A stretch of 64,000 bases of DNA from Conus ventricosus (GCA_018398815.1 CM031603.1:3554646-3618645); one strand, 5' to 3'. Shown: positions 1-12,317, counted from the stretch's first letter. Notes: generated by a model not told the origin, from the sequence alone. Program-made: numbers and translations.

Positions 1-120
1 TTTCAAATTCGGCGCAAAACAAGAGTTGAATTTTTTTTTCAATTATAGTGTTCCTCTAAAGTGGGAGGTCCGCATAACCGGTGTACATGTACGCATACAC
101 GAACAAATGCAAGCTCGAGC

Positions 121-266
121 TTACCACCCCCCCCCCCCCCCCCACCACACACACACACACACACACACGCACGCACACACATATGCTCGCACGCAAGAAG
201 GCAGGCACGAACGCACGAAGGCACGCACGCACGCACGCACGGATGCACTCACGCACGTGCACTCGC

Positions 267-336
<70 letters not shown>

Positions 337-355
337 GACGCACGCACGCACGTAG

Positions 356-425
<70 letters not shown>

Positions 426-451
426 GCACACACACCACACACACACACACA

Positions 452-508
<57 letters not shown>

Positions 509-575
509 ACACACACACGCACGCACGCACGCACACACACACACACACAACACACACACACACACACACACACAC

Positions 576-608
<33 letters not shown>
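121..608. repeat. compound (CA)n / (CACG)n microsatellite with poly-C tract
   Basis: A poly-C run (about 127-143) leads into nearly 470 bases of CA dinucleotides interrupted by CACG, CGCG and CCA variants. All apparent reading frames here are poly Thr-His or Cys-Val artefacts. Confidence 0.97.
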
Positions 609-616
609 CACACACA

Positions 617-1008
617 ATAGTCTTTCTGTCATCCAGTTTTTACCAGGCTGCTAAGAAACGTGGGCAGAGTTTAAAGAAAATCATATGATGTTTCCAAGGA
701 TTTGGAGAAGTATGGGGGATGGGATCGGTTTTTGAATGGTTGGGGGGGGGGGGGGGGGGGGGGGGGGGAGCTGGGGAAGAGGAGAGGAATGCAAACAATG
801 TTTAGCACTGTGCAAATCAAAATGATGGGCACTTCACGTCCTGTTTTGGAACTCCGTGTCCTGCTCCTCCATCGGAAAGCCACCATCAGTCGTAAAGTGA
901 GACAGGGAGATCAAGACAGAATAATTATTATCATAGAAGTGAAATTTTTACGCGTAAGTGTGAAACAAATGTACAGAGTTTCTACATAGTTGTTCTTTCA
1001 GTTTCGAT
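617..1008. other. no gene recognised; poly-G tract at 742-768
   Basis: Mixed-composition sequence with one 27-base G homopolymer. No conserved protein motif or repeat family was recognised on either strand. Confidence 0.6.
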
Positions 1009-1100
<92 letters not shown>

Positions 1101-1101
1101 A

Positions 1102-1137
<36 letters not shown>

Positions 1138-1147
1138 GCGCGTGCGC

Positions 1148-1228
<81 letters not shown>

Positions 1229-1285
1229 ATAAGAAGAGAGAGACAGACAGACAGATAGATAGACAGGCAGACAGACAGACGGAGA
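1009..1285. repeat. compound (TC)n-(CA)n-(GA)n-(GACA/GATA)n microsatellite
   Basis: About 90 bases of TC, then about 30 of CA, then about 90 of GA, then GACA/GATA. The TC and GA blocks are complementary, so a single strand could fold into a long hairpin with the CA block in its loop. Confidence 0.95.
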
Positions 1286-1712
1286 CATAATCTGTCCACA
1301 GGTATGTCTACAAAGCATTTCACAATGACATCCTGTGGAATACATCATTTAATTGTGTTCAGTCCTCTGCATTGATCACAGTTGGTGTTCCATTGGAGAT
1401 ATACAACTCCCCACTTCAATTGGGTATAATTGAACGGATCAAATATGATCATGTTACTTATAAACAAGGAAAGGGGAGAAAAGATCTACATGCACATAAA
1501 TACAAAACAATGCTTCCGACTGTTTCCATTCACATAGAACATACACAGATAAGAGGCACACAGACAAAGAAATTCCGGCACTGAAATGACATTTCAAACT
1601 TTCACAGGTACCTCCAGCTGGCACATGCAGCCAGCAATACCACAATAGGAAAGGTGCTGATGCATGTGAATTCAAATCTGATTCAAAAATAGATTCAAAA
1701 CTGGCGTAGTTT
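1286..1712. other. no feature recognised
   Basis: Ordinary-looking unique sequence without an ORF of convincing composition, splice-site pair or repeat structure that I can see. Confidence 0.5.
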
Positions 1713-1744
1713 TGATGTTGTTGTTATTGTTGCTTTTGTTGTTG

Positions 1745-1776
<32 letters not shown>

Positions 1777-1809
1777 GGTGGTGGTGGTGGTGGTGGTGGT
1801 GGTGTTGCT
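1713..1809. repeat. (TTG)n-(GGT)n trinucleotide microsatellite
   Basis: A run of TTG/GTT triplets passes abruptly into a run of GGT triplets. Confidence 0.95.
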
Positions 1810-2090
1810 GCTGATCTTCTGTAGGCCACAACATTTCAGTCTTTATGTTTTATGGATGCTCAGGACAAAGATAATGAAGACGATGCTATAGCATGCCATT
1901 CCCGTCAGAGACTGCAACGCAGGATAGTACTCTTACTGTTCCTTTCATCATATGATCCGGCGTCAAACAGGTCATGAAATTTGAGCAACGCTGTCGAAGA
2001 CTCATCCTTTAGTAGATGAAGGTCAAGGGCGTGGTTCCAGCCTTCCCGTTTTAGTCAATACTACACAGCCAACTTCAGTTAAGAGCTTGC
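1810..2090. other. no gene recognised; possible body of the adjacent minus-strand SINE
   Basis: No protein or RNA motif was seen. The tRNA-like head at 2,128-2,196 points leftward, so part of this stretch may be its 3' body, but no flanking target-site duplication was found to fix the boundary. Confidence 0.3.
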
Positions 2091-2127
2091 CGGTACAGGA
2101 AAAAAAAAATCACACCTATAAATGCCT

Positions 2128-2196
2128 CCAATAGGAATCGAATCCACGATCTACCAGCCCGAAAGACGGTGACGCTAACCACTACACCACGCGTGG
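2128..2196 (-). mobile_element. tRNA-derived SINE head (pol III promoter boxes)
   Basis: On the minus strand, a box A-like sequence TGGTGTAGTGGTTAGC (complement of 2,174-2,189) is followed about 28 bases later by a box B-like GGATTCGATTCC (complement of 2,134-2,145). This spacing and order are those of an internal RNA polymerase III promoter. A standard acceptor stem is not evident and an A-rich tract lies on the 3' side (2,101-2,109), so a tRNA-derived SINE is likelier than a functional tRNA gene. Confidence 0.65.
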
Positions 2197-2224
2197 GAGA
2201 AAGGAGAAGGGTTAGAGGATTGTC

Positions 2225-2457
2225 GAACAGCATAGTTGTCGTGGCAACAGTCTAAGTGGCGATGATGATGGTGATAATATTGGTAATGATGGTAATATCA
2301 ATAATGAAACTGGTATCAATAACATTGATAATAATACTAACAACAATAGTAACGGTAATGGTAATAATAGTAATAATAATAATAAAAGTAATGTAAAAGA
2401 ATATGATTTAAAGAAAAAACAATATCAACAACTGTAATGATAATAATCTATAAATCC
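2225..2457. repeat. AT-rich simple-sequence tract (GAT/AAT/TAA triplets)
   Basis: Degenerate GATGAT, GGTAAT and AATAAT triplets with no coding character. Confidence 0.8.
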
Positions 2458-2539
2458 TTATAGTACTGCTCTCAAATGATCACCATCCATCAGTCATGAG
2501 AATACTGTCATCCAGTGAACACTTTCATACTGCGATATA

Positions 2540-4138
2540 TATGGCAATGAGGAAGCTGACCAATTGGCAAAGGAAGGAGGACAGCAGCCCCAACTGGAAC
2601 AGGAAGTCTCCTTTGAAGAAATCAAAAGTATCATCACGGAGAAGCAAAAATAGATGATGGTTTGAGCAGCACCCAGACTTCAACAAGAGAGATGCATTAC
2701 TGCCGGGTGCCCCGATCAGACTTCAACAAGAGAGATGCATACTGCCGGGTGCCCCGATCAGACTTCAACAAGAGAGATGCATACTGCCGGGTGCCCCGAT
2801 CAGACTTCAACAAGAGAGATGCTACTGCCGGGTGCCCCGATCAGACTTCAACAAGAGAGATGCATACTGCCGGGTGCCCCGATCAGACTTCAACAAGAGA
2901 GATGCATACTGCCAGGTGCCCCGATCAGACTTCAACAAGAGAGATGCATACTGCCGGATGCCCCGATCAGACCCAGTGAACATGGTGAGACTGAGGACAG
3001 GGCACTCCAGACTTCAACAAGAGAGATGCATACTGCCGGATGCCCGATCAGACCCAGTGAACATTGTGAGACTGAGGACAGGGCACTCCAGACTTCAACA
3101 AGAGAGATGCATACTGCCGGATGCCCCGATCAGACCCAGTGAACATTGTGAGACTGAGGACAGGGCACTCCAGACTTTAACAAGAGAGATGCATACTGCC
3201 GGGTGCCCGATCAGACCCAGTGAACATTGTGAGACTGAGGACAGGGCACTCCAGACTTCAACAAGAGAGATGCATACTGCCGGGTGCCCGATCAGACCCA
3301 GTGAACACTGTGAGACTGAGGACAGGGCACTCCAGACTTCAACAAGAGAGATGCATACTGCCGGGTGCCCCGATCAGACCCAGTGAACACTGTGAGACTG
3401 AGGACAGGGCACTCCAGACTTCAACAAGAGAGATGCATACTGCCGGGTGCCCCGATCAGACCCAGTGAACACTGTGAGACTGAGGACAGGGCACTCCAGA
3501 CTTCAACAAAGAGAGATGCATACTGCCGGATGCCCCGATCAGACCAAGTGAACATTGTGAGATGAGGACAGGGCACTCCAGACTTCAACAAGAGAGATGC
3601 ATACTGCCGGATGCCCCGATCAGACCCAGTGAACATTGTGAGACTGAGGACAGGGCACTCCAGACTTCAACAAGAGAGATGCATACTGCCGGATGCCCCG
3701 ATCAGACCCAGTGAACATTGTGAGACTGAGGACAGGGCACTCCAGACTTCAACAAGAGAGATGCATACTGCCGGATGCCCGATCAGACCAAGTGAACATT
3801 GTGAGACTGAGGACAGGGCACTCCAGACTTCAACAAAGAGAGATGCATACTGCCGGATGCCCCGATCAGACCCAGTGAACATTGTGAGACTGAGGACATG
3901 ACATGAGACTGAGGACATGACATTCCAGACTGAGACATCACATGTCCACAATATTCCACACTGGCGACTCTTCAAATTATCCATGCAGTACAGCCCCAAT
4001 GACAGCGGAACATTTCCAGCAAAACTTTCAGCAGAAACCTATCCTGCCAACGCACCGATGAGGGGGAAGCCTTATGGACCACTGGAGGGCCTCCGCCATA
4101 CAGCAGCTTTCGCCAATACCTCCAGGGTTCCTGCCTGA
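2540..4138 (+). pseudogene. 3' remnant of an RNase H-bearing non-LTR retrotransposon, internally amplified
   Basis: Translation from 2,540 gives YGNEEADQLAKEGGQQ, the last conserved block of the RNase H domain of LINE ORF2 proteins, where GNEEAD carries a catalytic-type Asp. It continues as VSFEEIKSIIT and reaches a stop near 2,651. At the other end, 4,020-4,138 reads through motifs such as PANAPMRGKPYGPLEGL and ends TAFANT-like then stop, the expected C-terminus of this protein type. Between them lies the segment encoding RDAYCRMPRSD and VRLRTGHSRL, present in many tandem copies. It is a pseudogene because the 82-bp copies break frame. A second, unexpanded copy sits at 43,020-43,415. The LINE clade is not certain; an I- or Jockey-type element with RNase H fits best. 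Confidence 0.8.
2680..3898. repeat. tandem array: 42-bp units, then about eleven 82-bp units, derived from LINE coding sequence
   Basis: The first part (2,680-2,965) repeats a 42-bp unit starting GACTTCAACAAGAGAGATGC. From about 2,965 the unit grows to 81-83 bp by adding a 40-bp block starting CCCAGTGAACATTGTGAGAC. Both blocks are adjacent in the LINE coding sequence, encoding FNKRDAYCRMPRSD then PVNIVRLRTGHSR. Copies are nearly identical, with single-base indels (for example CCCGATC versus CCCCGATC) and G/A variants. Confidence 0.95.
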
Positions 4139-4159
4139 GTGAACGAAGAAGAAGACCAT

Positions 4160-4398
4160 CTTGTAGTACTGTTGATCTCAAATGATCATCACCCACCAGT
4201 CATTGATCCCCCCCTCCCCCGCCCACTCCCTCAACCGGCATCATTATACTAATGCCACCACATTATTTCAACTATGACAATGATCAGCATCCAACAGAAC
4301 GTTTAATCTGTTATGCCACTGCATTACTCCAGTTACAACAATGATCACCATCCTATAGCACTGTCGTTATCAAAATTAATGATCATCACCCATCAGGG

Positions 4399-4400
<2 letters not shown>
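4160..4400. repeat. degenerate GATCATCACC / TCAGTCATTGATC repeats
   Basis: Diverged copies of a unit built on AATGATCATCACCCATCAG and CCAACTGGCATTATCATACC. The same family recurs at 42,350-43,010, 43,440-43,560 and 43,915-44,100. Confidence 0.75.
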
Positions 4401-4437
<37 letters not shown>

Positions 4438-4450
4438 GTGTGTGGTGTGT

Positions 4451-4537
<87 letters not shown>

Positions 4538-4580
4538 GTGTGTGTGTGTGTGGTGTGTGTGTGTGTGTGTGTGTGTGTGA
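4401..4580. repeat. (GT)n microsatellite
   Basis: About 175 bases of GT with GGTGTG interruptions. Confidence 0.97.
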
Positions 4581-4738
4581 TCTTGTTGTTATTGGCATGT
4601 CAACATTTTTCCCATTGATCATTTCCATTTATTTCCAACAGTATTATTATACTATTATCCTAACCCCCAACACTGTTTTTACTTCCTACAGTTAGTGTCA
4701 TTGTGATCATAATTCACCACATCCGTTACATGTTTTTC

Positions 4739-4740
<2 letters not shown>

Positions 4741-4783
<43 letters not shown>

Positions 4784-5057
4784 ACCTTTTGTGTGTGTGT
4801 GTGTGTGGGGGGGGGGGTCTTCTTAACAATTTATTCCCCGTTTTTCATTGATCATTCCCATCTCTTCTCAACCAACACGACCATATTTAATGCCAACACA
4901 TTATTTCAATGCTACAATGAACACCCTGGCACGTATGGTTTACTTTTTAACAACCTATATGCAGACCCCCCCCCCCCCACCCCCCGCCAACCACACCCCA
5001 CACACACACACACACCACAACCACACACCACCACACCACACAACACAACACACACAC
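4741..5057. repeat. poly-C tract, short (GT)n, poly-G, and a CCA/CA-rich tract
   Basis: A 43-base C homopolymer (4,741-4,783), a short GT run and a G run at 4,809-4,818 are followed by ordinary sequence. A C run and a CA/CCA-rich tract then span about 4,966-5,057. Confidence 0.9.
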
Positions 5058-5211
5058 GGACGGTATGAGTGGTGAGTGATATGAGCTTCCCCGCTTCCTT
5101 TCTCTGCCCCTCCCTAATGCCCCCCCCACCCGCACCCCAAAACCCCACTTTTTCCCTCCCCTCCAACGATACGTATCACTCTTGTTTTTCCACTCCTTCC
5201 AATCTTATTAG

Positions 5212-8200
5212 TATTTCACAAACCCAATACAAACTACCTCATCATCAAAATCACACCATTATACAACTACCTAATCATCAAATCACCACCCCTTATACAA
5301 TACTACCTATCATCAATCAACCATTTTACAACTACCTACCAACTCCAATCAAAAACCATTATACAACTTATACATCATCCATCACAATTATACAACTACC
5401 TACAATCATCCACTTCACACCATTATACAACTATACCATTCCAATCCCACATATTCAATACTACTCATACAATCACCCTTATTAAACTATAATCATCACA
5501 AACCCACCAATTAAAACATAACTAACTACAATCACAATCACCACCATTTAAACTACCCTACCATCAAATCACTCACATTTCAAATACTTCCATATCACAA
5601 TCACCACTTTTAACATATACTACCTCTACAATTCCCACCAATTTAATAACTCCCATACTTATACATAATTTCCCACCCATTATACAACTACCTTTAAACA
5701 TACAATCAACCCCATATAATAACCTCTCCCTCCTTCATCCCTACAATCACCCCAACCCATTATAAAACACTACCTTTCTCATCTCACCACCCTTTACATA
5801 CTACTACCACATCAAATCACACACCCATATCAACTACCTACATTTCATTCTAATACCAAACCCCCTTTTAAACTATACCTCTCCCAATCACACCCATTTC
5901 AACTACCTCATTCACAATAACACCCTTATAAAAACCTATCATCCAATACCCCCCATTTCAATACCTCAACTTCACAAATCACCACCCTTAAAATACCTAC
6001 CACATCAATCACCAATCCCCCACTCACTCAATTATACAATAACTCACCTTAACCTAAATATTCTCCCACATTTAAAACTACTACCTCATAAATCACATCC
6101 ATTACTAATCTACCTACCATCTCATTCCCCCAATTCTCTTTCCATCATCACAATAACCCCATTTACACTATCATTATACATAACATTACAATATACCATC
6201 ATAAATTATTATACAATTACTTCCTACCACATACATCACCACCATTCAATACCTACCATCATCACTCCGTTAATCTCCAATTACAATCACACCCTTTTAT
6301 ACCTCCAAATACAATTAAAATTCCATCATCAATTTACCCCCATACAACTACCTTCCTCACACAATACACCATTTACAACTACTCCATATAAATCACACCC
6401 TTACCACTACTACCATCATCAATCAAACCCCATTTAACAACATACCTTAAATCACAATCACCACCCATTTCAACTACCTACCTCATAAATCTACCACCAT
6501 TAAATACTACCTCATCACAAAACACCACCAAATTTACAATAAATACATATCCAATCACCCATTACAACTCCTACCTATACAATCACCACCATTAAAACTA
6601 TACATCATCACAATCACCCCATTACAATACCTACCATCTAAAAAATCACCACCATTACAATACCTACCATCATCACAATCACCAACCATTCAACTATACC
6701 ATATACAATCACACCATTTACAACTACCTTCAAAATCACTTCACCCCATTCAAATCTATCACATCCCACATTTTAACCTATCCCATATTCACTATCCACC
6801 TTACAACTACCTTCCCTCTCACTTCACCAATTTTTAACTAACTACCTCACATTCATCCCAAACATTATCACTACCTTCCAATAAATTAAAATCAACCAAT
6901 CAACCCTTACAAATACCTCCCTATAATCTGACCATTACAACTATACATCATACAATTCACCCTTTCTTTTCTAATTTACACTCACCCCCTTTTCAAAACC
7001 AACACAACTCCCTTACACATCTCACAATACCAACCTTTACAACTCCTACTCTTACATCCAAACCCCTTTACAATACCTTCATTATTCCCAAACACCCCAT
7101 TACAAATATACCCTCTTCACATCCACATTAAATACCTAAACCCTCTCACAATTTTCCCACCATTACAATCCTACCATCATCACCAATACACCCCTTTTAC
7201 AATACACCTTCCAACTCACAATCACACCCATTATACTTACCCCACCATTTCCAAATCACCCAAATTAAAATTCCTTACCATCATCATCAAACCCATTTAC
7301 ACCTTTCCCTCACCAATCCCCCCAACCCTACTACAACTACTCCAACCTCATATACCATTACAAACACCCCATTACTATAAAATCCATCACACCAATCACC
7401 TAACCCCATTTCAATACCCACCATCATCACATCACAATAAACATACTACCTAACACATCCCAAACCACTACAAATCAATCCCACCCTTCCATATTTCCAA
7501 TCACAATCACCTCCACCCATACCATACCTTTATACTAATACACCCATTACCAACTTCTCCCTCCCCCCACCAATCACCAAACTTAAATCTACCTTCCATC
7601 CTCCCATCAACCTTAACCATTTTAAAAATTTTACCATATCCAATCACCACCCATTTTTAATACACCATTTTCCCAAACACCCCCAATTACAATATCCATA
7701 TCACCAATCAACCACCCATTACAACTACCTTCAATATAAACACCACCCATTAACTAATCCTATCATACATTCACAATTACCACTCCATCTTCACAAAACC
7801 CCCCTTAAATCCTAATTTCACATCACCCATTAAAATACCTTACACTCAATCCATTTTCACTCCCCTCACACATTACAATTTTACCATCATCAACAATCAC
7901 CACCAATTTCATACTAATATCCAATCACACCATTAAACTAAACCACCATCATCACTTTCCCACCATTAACTACTACCATCTTCAATAACACCCATTATAC
8001 AACTACCTACATCACAAATCACCACCCATACCCAAATAACTACTCCCAACACCACCTTACAATACCTACCATCATCACAATCACCCTCCATTAACAACTA
8101 CCTAAATCATCACAATCACCACCCATTACAAAATAAACCTCTAACAAAACCCACCCATTAAACTCCAACCCTCATACTTCACACCCATACAACTACTACC

Positions 8201-9424
8201 AAATCCCAATCACCCCCAAATTTCAATACTACCATCATCCAATCCCCACCCATTAACAAACCTTAATCCTAAACCATTCTTCACAATCACCACCCATTAC
8301 AATACCCATCATCACAATCCCCTACAACTACTACCAATCCACAAATCCCACCCATTCCCAAACCCTTAAACACCACCCCATACAATAAACCACCCTTACA
8401 ACTACCTACATCATCACAATCACCCCCATTACAATACCCCCTCCCCAATCACACCATGACCAACTTTTAACCCATCTCAAAAACCAACCATTCAATTCCT
8501 ACCATCATCACAATCACCACCCATTAAACTAATACCCTCATCACAATCACCCCCTTTAAAACTACCCCATCATCCAAACACAATTTAACCCAATCCTCCT
8601 TCATCAAAAATCACCACCAAACAATACCCAACAATCATACACAACCCCATAAACTCCTACCCATCAAAACACACCATTACAACCTACCATCATATCACAA
8701 TCACCACAAAATTCAAAATACCCATTCATCAAATCACCACCCATAACATACCCACCCTCCACAACAACACCCAACCTACCTAAACCCTCTCACAATACCA
8801 CCCATTCAACTACCTACCATCATCACAATCCCACCCATTACAACTACTACCACATCACCCAAACACCCCCATTACAATACCTACCATCTCACAACACCAC
8901 CCATTAAACTACCTACCATCATCACAATACCACCAATAAAACTACCTACCATTCATCACATAACCCCCCATTAAACTACCTACCATCATCACAATCACAC
9001 CCATTACAACTACCTACCCTCATCACAATCACCACCCATTCAACTACCTACCATCAACAATACCACCCATTAACAAATACCTCCATCTCACAATCACCAC
9101 CCATTACCAACTACTACCATCATCCAATCACCACCCATTACAATACCCACCATCATCACAATCACCACCATTATACAACTACCTACCATCATCACAATCA
9201 CCACCCATTATACAACTACCTACCATCATCACAATCACCACCCATTATACAACTACCTACCATCATCACAATCACCACCCATTATACAACTACCTACCAT
9301 CATCACAATCACCACCATTACAACTACTACATCATCACAATCACCACTTAACAATACTACCATCATCACAATCACCACCCATTATACAACTACCTACCAT
9401 CATCACAATCACCACCCATTATAG
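5212..9424. repeat. 37-bp minisatellite array, about 110 copies, almost G-free on + strand
   Basis: The best copies (9,160-9,420) repeat exactly every 37 bases and contain CATTATACAACTACCTACC followed by ATCATCACAATCACCACC. Moving left, copies become riddled with one- to three-base deletions while keeping the same words. I saw only about three G residues in 4.2 kb (near 6,268, 6,929 and 8,457). The indel pattern is more like unpolished long-read consensus than slow divergence, so copy number is approximate. Confidence 0.93.
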
Positions 9425-9790
9425 TCATTCATTTATTTATTTATCTATTATTTTTTTGGCTCCAATAAGCACTATTATCAATCCACTTTTATTTTGGCTC
9501 CAATAAGCACTATTATCAATCCACTTTTATTTTGGCTCCAATAAGCACTATTATCAATCCACTTTTATTTTGGCTCCAATAAGCACTATTATCAATCCAC
9601 TTTTATTTTGGCTCCAATAAGCACTATTATCAATCACTTTTATTTTGGCTCCAATAAGCACTATTATCAATCCACTTTTTTTTTGGCTCCAATAAGCACT
9701 ATTATCAATCCACTTTTATTTTGGCTCCAATAAGCACTATTATCAATCCACTTTTATTTTGGCCCCACTAGGCACTATTATCAATCCACC
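9425..9790. repeat. (ATTT)n then a 38-bp minisatellite, about 8 copies
   Basis: A short ATTT tract is followed by exact 38-base repeats containing TTGGCTCCAATAAGCACT. The last copy diverges (GGCCCCACTAGGCAC). Confidence 0.95.
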
Positions 9791-9928
9791 ATATCACTAC
9801 CGCCACTAACATATCATTCCATTTACCAAACAAGCTACAAACCCATTGTTTCAGCCCCCCCCCCCCCCTCCCCCTCACTATTTCCTCTCCATGATCCCCT
9901 CTTTTTCATCGTGCACCGAATAAAAGAA

Positions 9929-10047
9929 GATAAGTGGTTTCTCGTTCTTCGTTTTCATTGTCCTAAATGTTATTTGTTTTTGTCTGAAGAAGACCCAGGG
10001 GGTCGAAATGCATTGTGTCTTGTCCTGTACTTTGTTTGTCTATGTCT
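9929..10047 (+). mobile_element. Penelope-like terminal fragment with hammerhead-like hairpin
   Basis: This stretch aligns by eye over about 120 bases with 15,088-15,206 (shared CTCGTTCTTC, CGTTTTCATTGTCC-like and TGTTTTGTCTTGT-like words). It holds CTGAAGA (9,984-9,990), a GACCC/GGGTC stem and GAAA (10,005-10,008), the order of a hammerhead core. One extra A lies between CTGAAGA and the stem, and no convincing stem I was found, so it is probably a relic. Penelope-like elements are known to carry hammerhead motifs; the family assignment is inference. Confidence 0.45.
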
Positions 10048-10780
10048 TTGGCGATAACTTATCCCTTCTCCTTCTAAATTTAACACACAAAGGGTTAAAG
10101 AATCTAAAGCGTATAACATAAATGGATTGGCTCGGAAAAGACGAAGGGAGTTAAAGATTAATGTACAGTGTAAATGTGTTAAGAAAAAAGAAGAAAGAAT
10201 GCACAATGCAAATGTAGTGAACCGGAAAACGTTTGTAAATTATATAAATGTAAATATGATTAGTAATGAAGCAATTAAGAGACGTTGTAAAAGAATGTAC
10301 AATGTAAATATTATCGTCAGGAAAAGATAAAATGCAAAAAGAGTGCATACCGTGTTAAATGTATTAGCACAGAAAAGATACAGGAAGCTAACAAGTATTG
10401 TTCAAACTGAATGGTATTACTACCGAAATCATTCAAAGTAGCTATAAAAGAATGTGAATTTGAATGTAATGAGTAAGGGAAAAGACAACAAAAGTGAATA
10501 ACACACGTTGATGGTACATATGATCAGCGTTGAAAGTATCAAGAGAGGAATTTAGTTAATGTAATTAGCACGGAAACAAAATCTGAGAAATAAGGTGCAA
10601 TGTACCTCTAACCAGCATAGAAGAGACCAGCAGAAGTTAAACAACATGTGCAATGGAAAAGCTATCAATACAGAGAAAGATTAAAGAACAGTGTAATACG
10701 CTTAAAGAATATATGACATTAAAAAGGAAAGTAGTAATATATATGAACAAAGGACGCACAGTATAACTATCATTGGCGAA
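10048..10780. repeat. A-rich, highly diverged tandem repeat; no gene
   Basis: Words such as AAGAATGTACAATGTAAAT and GGAAAAGA recur at uneven spacing (near 10,159, 10,196 and 10,292 for the first; 10,134, 10,221, 10,320, 10,371 and 10,478 for the second). This suggests an old minisatellite decayed past a clear period. No coding potential was recognised. Confidence 0.45.
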
Positions 10781-10790
10781 AAAAACAAGG

Positions 10791-10791
10791 C

Positions 10792-10855
<64 letters not shown>

Positions 10856-10900
10856 GAGAGAGAGACTGTTTTTTTTTTTTTTTTGTGTGTGTGTGTGTGT
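10791..10900. repeat. (GA)n, poly-T, (GT)n microsatellites
   Basis: Three adjacent simple-sequence tracts: GA-rich to about 10,865, a T run to 10,884, then GT. Confidence 0.95.
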
Positions 10901-11033
10901 TGCCTTTGCTAGTTGTTCAGCCATTTATTACGATCTGCCATGGTACTGCCGAATTCTCGATCGTCTCTTGAAGATTCGTCTCAGTGAATTTGGGCTAGAA
11001 TGGTACCTTGATTCTTTTCACTGAAAGAGGGAG

Positions 11034-11076
11034 AGAGGGTTGGGGTTGGGGGTGGGGGTGGGGGTGGGGGTGGGAT
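11034..11076 (+). repeat. (GGGGGT)n G-rich tract with G-quadruplex potential
   Basis: At least five runs of four or five G separated by single T residues. Such spacing is favourable for intramolecular G-quadruplexes. Confidence 0.85.
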
Positions 11077-11301
11077 GTGATTTCTAGATGTGTGCTGGAA
11101 GGCTCGATCTGCCCGCGAATTCTCTTAGGCCTTAGAAATGCACGTTATATTTCGCGCATAAATGTGATGACAAACAGGAGTGATGTCGACCTGCACATGC
11201 GGCATGGAAAATTAATCAAAATCCCTTTGGGAACATGACGGATCTTTAATGACCTTCGAAACATGCTCAGGAATATTAACACTCATTCCTCTTTAAAAAG
11301 A

Positions 11302-11307
11302 AAAAGA

Positions 11308-11396
<89 letters not shown>

Positions 11397-11432
11397 GAGA
11401 CGGAGAGAGAGAGAGAGAGAGAATATTAATGG
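11302..11432. repeat. (GA)n microsatellite
   Basis: About 130 bases of GA with a few GGA and TAGA interruptions. Confidence 0.97.
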
Positions 11433-11654
11433 CTCTCTATCGATGCATCGAAAAACACATTAAAGACGGCAATAGGTGACGCATTGCAAAGGTGTGTACC
11501 CTCCTCCCCCACCCCCCCTACCGCTCCCCTTTCCCCGTCCCTTTCGTTATACCCCCCTCCCTTTCCCCTTACCCCCACTAGCCTATCCCATAATCCGTCA
11601 CCAGCGCCAAACGTAAAGTGGAAAAAAAAGAAGAAGAAAAGTGATATATTATTC

Positions 11655-12000
11655 CGCCTGACAAGACGGGTCAACAAATCACAAGACAAAAAAGGACGCG
11701 TGCACGTCGTGTTTAGTCTGGTAATTTGTCTGTCCTTTTGTCCGGTGGCGTGCACGTCGTGTTTAGTTTTGTAATTTGTCTGTCCCTTTTGTCCGGTGGC
11801 GTGCACGTCGTGTTTAGTCTGGTAATTTGTCTGTCCCTTTTGTCCGGTGGCGTGCACGTCGTGTTTAGTTTTGTAATTTGTCTGTCCCTTTTGTCCGGTG
11901 GCGTGCACGTCGTGTTTAGTCTGGTCATTTGTCTGTCCCTTTTGTCCGGTGCGTGCACGTCGTGTTTAGTCTGGTCATTTGTCCCTTTTGTCAGTGTTAC
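11655..12000. repeat. 51-bp minisatellite array, left block, about 6 copies, with an inverted entry arm
   Basis: Exact 51-base period with GGTGGCGTGCACGTCGTG and TAATTTGTCTGTCCC in each copy. The bases just before it (11,664-11,700) contain the partial reverse complement of the unit (AATCACAAGACAAAAAAGG). Array and entry arm thus form the same inverted layout as 15,014-15,206, and the array probably grew from a Penelope-like end. A 51-base period keeps frame, which explains long open frames on both strands. Confidence 0.9.
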
Positions 12001-12184
12001 GGATGGTGTGCGGTGCGTGTTTTGTTGTCTGACTCTCGCTCTCAAAAGTTTGGATGCGTGTAATAATCATTCCCTACACACACCCACACCATACGTACAT
12101 GGATAGCCAGGCAACACACGAGTTAGATTTCTTTTCTTATAATTATGCTGCCTGAACCATCAAAACATACATTCATGTGAATTG

Positions 12185-12284
12185 NNNNNNNNNNNNNNNN
12201 NNNNNNNNNNNNNNNNNNNNNNNNNNNNNNNNNNNNNNNNNNNNNNNNNNNNNNNNNNNNNNNNNNNNNNNNNNNNNNNNNNNN
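12185..12284. other. assembly gap (100 N)
   Basis: Exactly 100 N bases, the usual placeholder for a gap of unknown size. It lies between two blocks of the same 51-bp array family, so missing sequence may include more of that array. Confidence 0.99.
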
Positions 12285-12317
12285 CCCCAAAAAAGGAAAG
12301 AAAAACCGAAATTTTCA

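Noticed and set aside
56..654. Cys-Val and Thr-His rich open frames over CA/GT microsatellites (also 31,165-32,590, 4,401-4,580, 43,588-43,682)
   Set aside because: Pure translation products of dinucleotide repeats, open on both strands at once; not cysteine-rich toxins or metal-binding proteins.
2128..2196. Functional tRNA gene on the minus strand
   Set aside because: Box B differs from consensus, no acceptor stem could be paired, and an A run follows; SINE head is the better reading.
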